33,987 bases of DNA from Prochlorothrix hollandica PCC 9006 = CALU 1027 (GTDB taxonomy: Bacteria > Cyanobacteriota > Cyanobacteriia > Prochlorotrichales > Prochlorotrichaceae): contig NZ_KB235938.1 of assembly GCF_000332315.1 (NCBI RefSeq), positions 315,155 to 349,141 on the forward strand. Direction: 5' to 3'. The position numbers were made by a program, and so were the translations under genes. How positions within the stretch are numbered: position 1 is the stretch's first letter; every line of letters begins with the position of its first letter. Positions 15,152 through 20,989 of this stretch are shown one piece after another. The notes under the pieces were generated by a model that saw only the letters and a program-made list of their open reading frames with translations, searched no databases and had not been told where the DNA came from.

Positions 15152-15195
15152 GGTCTATTTTTAGTGCTCTCACTCAAAACTCAAACAAAATTTAG
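15152..15195 (+). pseudogene. wzt: wzt 5'-fragment, copy B (left-truncated)
   Basis: Only the last 44 bp of the 153-bp repeat remain, from GGTCTATTTTTAG through to TAG, followed by the common junction GATGTCTTGATATGCC. The left part is lost at the edge of the 122-bp MITE. It differs from copy A by two bases (A for G, G for T). Confidence 0.8.
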
Positions 15196-15258
15196 GATGT
15201 CTTGATATGCCGGCCAGAACTCCTAACGCAACTGGCACAATGCAGTTTAAATACCGAT

Positions 15259-15337
15259 CAAGGTGTTAGCATACCAGAATTTATAGATTCATGATGTATT
15301 AATTTTTATTCTCTTATTATTTTTATGTCTGATACTG
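15259..15337 (+). pseudogene. hicA 3' remnant followed by a 13-bp wzt start
   Basis: CAA GGT GTT AGC... to TGA at 15292-15294 encodes QGVSIPEFIDS, the C-terminus of a HicA toxin. About 30 bp later ATGTCTGATACTG (15325-15337) is the first 13 bases of the wzt repeat, then sequence changes to the DUF4160 gene. The segment 15262-15337 aligns throughout with 16553-16631, so both come from one hicA-wzt junction. A short hicB-like word, CCAGAACTCCTAAC, lies just upstream (about 15214). Confidence 0.65.
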
Positions 15338-15340
15338 AAA

Positions 15341-15568
15341 ATGCCTAGAGTTGCTTTTTTCTTTGGAATTTCTATTTATATGTACATGGATGATCATGGT
15401 GTTCCACATTGTCACGCAGTATATGGAGATCATGCTGGTTCCTTCAGTATTGAAAATGGAGAGTGTTTAGCGGGACAGATGCCACCCAGTCAATCCAAAA
15501 AAATCAAAAACTTTATACTGGACAACCAAGCAGACTTGATGGAGAAATGGAATGAACTTTCAGGTTAG
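15341..15568 (+). CDS. DUF4160 family protein
   Basis: 75 residues: MPRVAFFFGISIYMYMDDHG...PHCHAVYGDHAGSFSIENGE, the DUF4160 signature with the conserved (P)HxHA motif, then LAGQMPPSQ. DUF4160 proteins are usually encoded directly upstream of DUF2442 genes and the pair is suspected to be toxin-antitoxin-like; biochemical function is not established as far as I know. It overlaps the next gene by 17 bp. It starts immediately after a 13-bp stub of wzt. Confidence 0.82.
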   Translation: MPRVAFFFGISIYMYMDDHGVPHCHAVYGDHAGSFSIENGECLAGQMPPSQSKKIKNFILDNQADLMEKWNELSG

Positions 15569-15815
15569 AACGCCATGGATTAAGGCTACGATCGTTACCC
15601 CCCTAGAAAACTATCGATTACAAATTGTTCTTGAAACTGGTCAAGAAATGATTTTAGATCTGACCGATGTGATCGGACGTAAAGAAAGTTACTGGCGATT
15701 GAAAAATCCTCGCTATTTTCGACAAGCTCAAATAGATTCTTTAGGCGGCATTTTTTGGCCAGAAGGAGAAGATTTAGCACCGGATGGGCTGAAGCGCTAT
15801 TTAGCGAAAGACTAA
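15552..15815 (+). CDS. DUF2442 family protein
   Basis: 87 residues with a DUF2442 pattern: NYRLQIVLETGQEMILDLTDVI near 20-42, then RYFRQAQIDSLGGIFWPEGEDLAPDGLKRYL. It is translationally coupled to the upstream DUF4160 gene by a 17-bp overlap. The pair is a complete two-gene module lying between a wzt stub and wzt copy C. Confidence 0.82.
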   Translation: MNFQVRTPWIKATIVTPLENYRLQIVLETGQEMILDLTDVIGRKESYWRLKNPRYFRQAQIDSLGGIFWPEGEDLAPDGLKRYLAKD

Positions 15816-15838
15816 TTTCATTACTTCAATTACTTTTT

Positions 15839-15991
15839 ATGTCAGATATAGTAATCACAGTTGAAAATTTAGGGAAGAAGTACATCATTGGGCACCAGAA
15901 GCAGGAGAGGTACACTTCACTGCGGGATGTGATTGCGGATGGGGCGAGGTCTGTTTTTAGTTCTCTCACTCAAAACTCAAACAAAATTTAG
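15839..15991 (+). pseudogene. wzt: wzt 5'-fragment, copy C
   Basis: A 50-codon frame, MSDIVITVENLGKKYIIGHQ onward, ending at TAG 15989-15991, with no Walker A. It is nearly identical to copy A in the body but diverges in the first 25 bases (GATATAGTAATCACAG). The frame can be extended upstream to 15755 only by reading through the end of the DUF2442 gene, which is artefactual. It is followed by GATGTCTTGATATGCAAGTC. Confidence 0.85.
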
Positions 15992-16021
15992 GATGTCTTG
16001 ATATGCAAGTCGATATAATTA

Positions 16022-16108
16022 ATGGTTAAGTTGGAAGGGTTGGGAGAAGTATTGTTAGAGTTCCGGGGCATCCAGGACTTGGAAGCTTGGTTGTCTATTG
16101 AACGATAA
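16022..16108 (+). pseudogene. C-terminal fragment of a DUF4351 (Rpn/transposase-like) protein
   Basis: Encodes MVKLEGLGEVLLEFRGIQ then DLEAWLSIER and stop. This is the characteristic ending of cyanobacterial DUF4351 domains (pattern LExLGEALLDFxxLxDLExWL), usually found at the C-terminus of Rpn-family PD-(D/E)XK proteins. Only 28 codons remain. It is sandwiched between wzt copies C and D. Confidence 0.65.
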
Positions 16109-16127
16109 GGATAAATGAACCAGTCTT

Positions 16128-16280
16128 ATGTCTGATACTGTTATTCGGGTTGAAAATTTAGGGAAGAAGTACATCATTGGGCACCAGAAGTAGGAGAAGT
16201 ACACCTCACTGCGAGATGTGATTGCGGATGGAGCGAGGTCTATTTTTAGTTCTCTCACTCAAAACTCAAACAAAATTTAG
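16128..16280 (+). pseudogene. wzt: wzt 5'-fragment, copy D (with nonsense mutation)
   Basis: Same 153-bp unit, but codon 22 is TAG (16191-16193; CAA or CAG in the other copies), so only 21 residues could be made. A few further substitutions (GAGAAG, GCGAGAT, TCTATTT) show it is an older or independently diverged copy. It is followed by the common junction leading into hicB. Confidence 0.85.
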
Positions 16281-16291
16281 GATGTCTTGAT

Positions 16292-16483
16292 ATGCCAGTC
16301 GAAATAGATGAAAAAAAGTCTTCTCTTCAACTTATTTCAATTGTTATTGAAGGCAATGAAGAAGGCTATCTAGCCAGAATTCCTAACATTCAAGGGGCTT
16401 TTGCAGAAGGTGATACCCCTCAGGAAGCGATCTTTAACTGCTTAGATGTACTGAGTATGATTATTGAATATCGAAAGCAGTAG
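16292..16483 (+). CDS. hicB: HicB family antitoxin
   Basis: 63 residues: LQLISIVIEGNEEGYLARIPNIQGAFAEGDTPQEAIFNCLDVLSMII. This is the partial RNase H-like fold of HicB, which neutralises the HicA mRNA interferase. Length is normal for the short HicB class. The first codons, ATGCCAGTCGA, are the shared junction sequence found after wzt copies A and D, so the junction repeat may have originated from the 5' end of hicB. The cognate hicA immediately downstream is broken. Confidence 0.8.
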   Translation: MPVEIDEKKSSLQLISIVIEGNEEGYLARIPNIQGAFAEGDTPQEAIFNCLDVLSMIIEYRKQ

Positions 16484-16491
16484 TCATTCCA

Positions 16492-16587
16492 ATGCCTAAT
16501 CATGGCAGTAAATCGATTCGCAAGGGAACACTTAGAGCTATCATCAAGTAAATAGGTGTTAGCGTAGCGGAATTTATGGATTCATGA
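16492..16587 (+). pseudogene. hicA: hicA toxin remnant
   Basis: ATG CCT AAT CAT GGC opens MPNHGSKSIRKGTLRAIIK, the C-terminal half of a HicA (YcfA-like) toxin including the conserved NHGSKSIRKGTLRAI. TAA at 16549-16551 sits where family members have CAA (Q), and the frame continues IGVSVAEFMDS to TGA. The N-terminal half with the catalytic histidine is missing. It is therefore non-functional, leaving hicB as an orphan antitoxin. The end runs into wzt copy E. Confidence 0.8.
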
Positions 16588-16618
16588 TCTACTAATCTTT
16601 ATTCTCTTCGTATTTCTT

Positions 16619-16663
16619 ATGTCCGATACTGTTATTCGCGTTGAAAATTTAGGGAAGAAGTAC
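16619..16663 (+). pseudogene. wzt: wzt 5'-fragment, copy E (cut by ISL3)
   Basis: ATGTCCGATACTGTTATTCG and on to AAGAAGTAC, the first 45 bases of the repeat, then the left end of the ISL3 element. The sequence right of the element is unrelated to wzt, so the rest of this copy is not present. This could be the original full gene, lost through an IS-associated deletion. Confidence 0.8.
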
Positions 16664-17922
16664 GGCTCTCTGGGAATGAGGCCGTATAGTGTATAATAGG
16701 TTACGTCTTGAGTGAAGTCAGCTTATGTTCCTTTCTTTAAATCAAATCATTAAGATTCCTGGCTGGGAAGTGTGGCATACCAACATAGAGAGTGACCGTA
16801 TTACCTTTTTGCTAAGGTATTTGAACGAGATAGAGGTTTGTCATTTTTGTGGCTCGAAACAGATTTCCGTCCATAAAATTCGCAAAGTATCAGTAAGAGA
16901 CTTAGAGTTTTTAGACAAGAAAACCTTTTTAGAATTAGAGAGACACCAATACTACTGCAATGAGTGTCGTAAATATTTTACTGAATCGTCCAGCGACATC
17001 GACTTTCAACGCGGAATGACAGAAAGATACAAAAATAGAATCTTTGAGAAAATTAAAAATTCAACGATTACCCATGTTGCTCAAGAAGAAGGTTTAACTT
17101 ACGATCAAGTAAAAGGTATTTTAGAATCAAAATTTAATGGAAGCAACAATCTGAATTGCAATATCAATAAAATAAGTATAGATGAGTTCAGTCACCGTAA
17201 AGGTCAGGGAAACTTTGCGACAGTGATTTGTGATTTAGAAACAGCAAATCTCATCGAAGTGATTGACTCTCACCAACAGGATAAAATCATCGAAATCCTT
17301 ATGGAGTGGCCGTTAGAGGTAAGAGAGGCTATTACAGAGGTTAGTGTAGATATGTGGGGCGGATTTACAAAAGTCATCCAAACTGTGTTCCCAAATGCAC
17401 GTATTGTATATGATCGTTTTCATGTCATGAAAATCTTGAATGAAGAACTTAATAAAATACGAAAACAGTGTAATTCGGTGCTTAAAGATCTCAAAATAAA
17501 GCATATCCGTAGCCTTATTCTAAAAAACGGAACAGATCTTAATGACGAAGAAAAAAAGCTCCTAGAAATCATCCTGAAATCCTCTGAAAGGCTAAGCAAT
17601 GCCTATCAGCTAAAGGAAGATTTTCGTCAAATCTATGAAACAGATCAAGAACCTGAAGTGGCTAAAGTTAAATTAGAAGAATGGTTAGCCAAAGCATCCA
17701 AATTTTATAGTCAAGTAATCACGACAATCAAAAATCATTTTGATGGAATCTGTAATTACTTTTATAACCGTACAACTAGCGGTAAAATGGAGGGAATTAA
17801 TAACAAAATAAAGGTTATCAAGCGTCAAGCTTATGGATTCACAAACTTTGATCATCTGAGAATGAGACTCATCATAGCCTGTTCTCATTAGTTTTACTTA
17901 TCAGCTTCATTCCCAGAGAGCC
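16664..17922 (+). mobile_element. ISL3-family insertion sequence, copy 1 (1259 bp)
   Basis: Terminal inverted repeats GGCTCTCTGGGAATGA / TCATTCCCAGAGAGCC bound a single transposase gene. Flanks are AGAAGTAC on the left and GAATTCTT on the right, so there is no target duplication, unlike copy 2. The two copies have the same length, and I spotted only about five base differences. Lack of duplication suggests recombination or adjacent deletion after insertion. Confidence 0.93.
16725..17891 (+). CDS. ISL3 family transposase
   Basis: 388 residues. The N-terminal zinc-ribbon has CHFCGSKQ and CNECRKYF (about 38 and 77). A helix-turn-helix segment follows, then the DDE transposase core with ISIDEFSHRKGQGNFATVICD, VSVDMWGGFTKVIQTVFPNA and YDRFHVMKILNEELNKIRK. 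A C-terminal helical part ends GKMEGINNKIKVIKRQAYGF. Length and order are typical for ISL3 and the frame is intact. It differs from the copy at 26897 by two residues (H/N after EVW, I/L near the end). Confidence 0.95.
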   Translation: MFLSLNQIIKIPGWEVWHTNIESDRITFLLRYLNEIEVCHFCGSKQISVHKIRKVSVRDLEFLDKKTFLELERHQYYCNECRKYFTESSSDIDFQRGMTERYKNRIFEKIKNSTITHVAQEEGLTYDQVKGILESKFNGSNNLNCNINKISIDEFSHRKGQGNFATVICDLETANLIEVIDSHQQDKIIEILMEWPLEVREAITEVSVDMWGGFTKVIQTVFPNARIVYDRFHVMKILNEELNKIRKQCNSVLKDLKIKHIRSLILKNGTDLNDEEKKLLEIILKSSERLSNAYQLKEDFRQIYETDQEPEVAKVKLEEWLAKASKFYSQVITTIKNHFDGICNYFYNRTTSGKMEGINNKIKVIKRQAYGFTNFDHLRMRLIIACSH

Positions 17923-18066
17923 GAATTCTTGATGAAAGTTGGTTTCCTTAAAAGCTCGACTTTGTGCAGAGTTAAGACTTTGATTGCCACTAAATCCGAC
18001 CCATGAAGAAGTCACGATAGCTGCCAATAATTCAATGCCCCATAATATGTAACTCTTTCTCTCTCG
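17923..18066 (-). pseudogene. Minus-strand coding remnant cut by ISL3 copy 1
   Basis: From the IS edge, the reverse frame reads 48 codons without a stop, including ILWGIELLAAIVTSSWVGFS and GNQSLNSAQSRAFKETNFHQ. An N-terminal hydrophobic helix followed by a polar stretch looks like the beginning of a small membrane protein. No start codon is obvious, and a TAA precedes the frame at 18067-18069. The family is not recognised. The 3' part would have lain on the other side of the IS but is not there. Confidence 0.35.
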
Positions 18067-18127
18067 TTAGTTATGGGTACTAATTTGCTCGTAATTTAAC
18101 TTCGCAGTGATAAAAACGACAAAAATA

Positions 18128-19921
18128 ATGAACTTTGTTAGAAAATTATTAAAGCTTCTCAAATTTTTACCCAAAAAACGCACTCGGCAGCTAAACATAT
18201 TGTTTGTTTTAGGATTGATAACATCAATTAGCGAAATAGTAAGTATTGGTGCTTTATTGCCATTTCTAAATGCAATATCTAATCCCAGTTATATGCTGGA
18301 AAATAGTTATATCCAAATAATTACTACAAGTTTTAAGATTACTTCTCCTCGTGATTTATCAATCTTGCTAAGTTTGGTATTTATCTTAGCAATAGTTATT
18401 GCTAATGGCTTGAGACTCATTACTTTATGGGTTCAAACAAAATTAGTAGCTTTAATGGCGAATGATTTGAGCTTTGCTTGTTACCGCACAAGTATTCTGC
18501 AACCCTACAGCTTTTATCTTAAAAGTAATAGCAGCACAATAATCGTTCAATCAACAGAATATGTAGATGGAACGATTGGAATAATTTATGCTTCGCTTAG
18601 CTTCATTCTATCCTTTTTAACCCTGATAGCCATTTTATTTGGTCTATTGATTGTTAATTGGAAAATCACTTTAGGAGGAATTTTAATCATTTCTGTAATG
18701 ATTTTGCCTGTGATTAATTTTAGTAAATATCGCTTAACAAAAAACAGTAGACAAATAGCCAATTACTCTCAAATGAGGATCAAACTTATACAGGAAAGTA
18801 TCGGTGGAATTAGAGATATTTTACTGGGTGGTTCCCAATCTATTTTTCTTAAAAATTTTTATATTACAGACCTAACTCTAAGAAAACTTCATGCCAATAA
18901 TCAGTTTTTAGGTTCGGTTAATCGACCATACATGGAAGCGATGACAATGGGGGCGATCGTCCTACTCATTTTATTTATGTTGCAAACCAACGCTTCACCA
19001 TCCACGGTATTAACCATATTAGGGACAATGATTTTAGGATTAAATAGGCTTTTGCCATTGGTGCAACAATGTTATAGTTACTGGGCATTTATGAGAAGTA
19101 ATAGTTCATATTTGTATGAAATACTTGTCGTGTTACAAAGACCTATTTCTCAATATTACCTTGAGCCTAAATCAAATGTATTGTCTTTTAAGAAAGAAAT
19201 TCGCCTTGATAATGTTGGCTTCAGATACTCTTCTGAATTAGATTGGGTACTGCAAAATGTTAACCTAACTATTCCAGTAAATCAGACGATTGGTTTTTTT
19301 GGTGGTTCGGGATGTGGAAAAACCACTACTGCTGATTTAATTTTGGGATTAATCAAGCCTGAACTGGGAGAACTTTTTGTCGATAATACATCACTTACTG
19401 ATGATAAGCTTAGATGGGCTTGGCAAAAAAATGTTACAAATGTCCCTCAATCTATTTATTTAAGTGATGCTTCTATAGCCGAAAATATTGCTTTTGGATT
19501 AGAAGCTTCAGAAATTGATATAAACAGAGTGAAAGAAGCAGCCTATTTAGCTCAAATTCATGAATTTGTAGAAAAACTTCCTAATAAGTATCAAGAAACC
19601 GTAGGAGAAAGAGGTGTTAGACTTTCGGGAGGGCAACGTCAGCGTATTGGTATTGCCCGTGCTTTGTATAAACGCGCTTCTTTAATTATATTTGACGAGG
19701 CAACCAGTGCATTAGATAATGAAACTGAACAGGAGGTAATGGATGCGATTTACAATCTTAGGGAAAGGGTAACTATTATTATTATTGCTCACCGTCTCAG
19801 CACGTTGAGACTTTGTTCTCAAGTTTTTGAGTTTAAAGATGGGATCATTTCATTTAAAGGTAGTGGTAAAGATATTGCAGGAAAGCCAATTGAAGATGCC
19901 TCAGAAAAACTACTTATTTGA
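18128..19921 (+). CDS. ABC transporter, membrane-fused ATPase (PglK-like flippase)
   Basis: About 597 residues. The N-terminal transmembrane domain (about 25-340) has six hydrophobic helices and early text RTRQLNILFVLGLITSISEI, typical of PglK/WlaB-type lipid-linked oligosaccharide flippases. The nucleotide-binding domain (about 365-580) has Walker A GGSGCGKTT, Q-loop VPQSIYLSDASIAENIAFG, signature LSGGQRQRIGIARAL, Walker B LIIFDEATSALD and the H-loop IIAHRLST, all intact. It probably flips or exports a glycan lipid for this cluster. A GTG start at 18107 adds seven residues; ATG at 18128 (MNFVRKLLKLL) is preferred. Confidence 0.9.
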   Translation: MNFVRKLLKLLKFLPKKRTRQLNILFVLGLITSISEIVSIGALLPFLNAISNPSYMLENSYIQIITTSFKITSPRDLSILLSLVFILAIVIANGLRLITLWVQTKLVALMANDLSFACYRTSILQPYSFYLKSNSSTIIVQSTEYVDGTIGIIYASLSFILSFLTLIAILFGLLIVNWKITLGGILIISVMILPVINFSKYRLTKNSRQIANYSQMRIKLIQESIGGIRDILLGGSQSIFLKNFYITDLTLRKLHANNQFLGSVNRPYMEAMTMGAIVLLILFMLQTNASPSTVLTILGTMILGLNRLLPLVQQCYSYWAFMRSNSSYLYEILVVLQRPISQYYLEPKSNVLSFKKEIRLDNVGFRYSSELDWVLQNVNLTIPVNQTIGFFGGSGCGKTTTADLILGLIKPELGELFVDNTSLTDDKLRWAWQKNVTNVPQSIYLSDASIAENIAFGLEASEIDINRVKEAAYLAQIHEFVEKLPNKYQETVGERGVRLSGGQRQRIGIARALYKRASLIIFDEATSALDNETEQEVMDAIYNLRERVTIIIIAHRLSTLRLCSQVFEFKDGIISFKGSGKDIAGKPIEDASEKLLI

Positions 19922-19969
19922 ATCTATACTCAAACCTCTAATTGTATTGACTTTTATTCTCGGCTTATT

Positions 19970-20946
19970 ATGAATAACTTTATTTCTTTTCAAAAATCAA
20001 GATTCAGTAGAATCAAGAAAATGAGCTTTTCTCAGTTCTATTCTAAGCTCATTGAAAAATTAGACCATCTTTTCTCTCCCATAAAAAATCTGCGCCGCGC
20101 TGCCTTTGCTTTAGATAAATTTAGCCTAAGTTTTTTCGAGGATAACTATCAAGAAAGGGAAGAAGTTGGAGCGGTTAATTTTGAAGTGAAGACTGAGCGT
20201 CAACAGATGGGGGGGTATTTTGAACAACCATTGATTGTGTTACTAAATAGAGCGTGTAACCAATTAATTAACTATGATTCTTCTTGTCAAAAAATCTTAG
20301 AGGTTGGTAGTGGCACTGGTATTTTTGCTTATGAAGCTGCCAAAGAAAATGGAAGACAGGTTGTCGCCAGTGAATTTAATGATGGTGCTAGGAGTTGGGC
20401 AGATGCTAATCGTAAACGAGACAACTTAACTTACTGTAAGCTTCCTTTATCTGAATTCACAAAAAATGAATTTGATGTTGTTGTTTCCATTGAAGTAATA
20501 CAGCAACCCTAAATCAGTTGTAAGGATCTCGAAGGCTGAAACCCTTGGTGTGGTGTGCCCCCGGAGGGGGCACACCACACGACCCATTTAGGACTGCTGT
20601 AGAACATATTTATGATTATCATTCTTTCTTGTTGGAACTTTCATCTGTTGCTCCTAAGGCAATTATTACAACCCCTAACAAAAATAGAAACCCTTTTGAC
20701 TCGATTATAAATACCCCTACATATGGTGAACATTGTCGAGAGTGGACATCGGGAGAATTTTATTGGGTGTTGCGGACTTTTTACAAGCAAGTCTTTTTGT
20801 ATTCATTGCCAAACCTTGATGATCAGATTAGGCGATTTCTTGAAAGTCCAGATTCCTATGTTCCTTTAATGTCATCTGTGGGCGTTCTCAGCAAAGAACA
20901 TATTTTAATTGCTAAGTGTGAAGAACCCTGTTTTTCGATAAATTAA
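19970..20946 (+). pseudogene. SAM-dependent methyltransferase, interrupted by a MITE
   Basis: The N-terminal part carries the class I methyltransferase motif I, ILEVGSGTGIFAYEAA (about 107-122), and reaches FDVVVSIEVI at the MITE. The part after the MITE continues EHIYDYHSFLLELSSVAPKAIITTPNK. Deleting the 99-bp element plus one TA joins SIEVI to EHIYD in frame, the usual post-motif sequence (VIEHI.D), giving a 291-residue protein. The present frame stops inside the MITE, and the ORF that resumes at 20545 starts artificially inside the element. The likely substrate is a sugar or lipid-linked glycan, inferred from the neighbourhood. Confidence 0.92.
20501..20599 (+). mobile_element. 99-bp MITE, copy 3 (inside the methyltransferase gene)
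   Basis: CAGCAACCC...GGACTGCTG with flanking TA at 20499-20500 and 20600-20601 and the same central 15-bp hairpin. Same length and orientation as copy 2, with only a few differences (for example AAGGATCTCGAAGG for AGGCATCTCGATGG, and inverted loop sequence). Confidence 0.93.
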
Positions 20947-20989
20947 TTAGGGTAAATCAGGGATCTAATGAAATAACTTAATTAAAATC

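Noticed and set aside
15755-15991. 78-residue ORF starting MARRRRFSTGW
   Set aside because: Its upstream part overlaps the end of the DUF2442 gene in another frame. The real signal is the wzt fragment starting at 15839.
14313-16663. Integron-like gene-cassette array
   Set aside because: No integrase gene, and the separating repeat is a coding fragment (wzt) without paired inverted core sites typical of attC. Homology-driven duplication is a better explanation, so only 'cassette-like' is claimed.
20545-20946. Separate 133-residue protein beginning MVWCAPGGGTPHD
   Set aside because: It starts inside MITE copy 3; the remainder is the 3' half of the interrupted methyltransferase.
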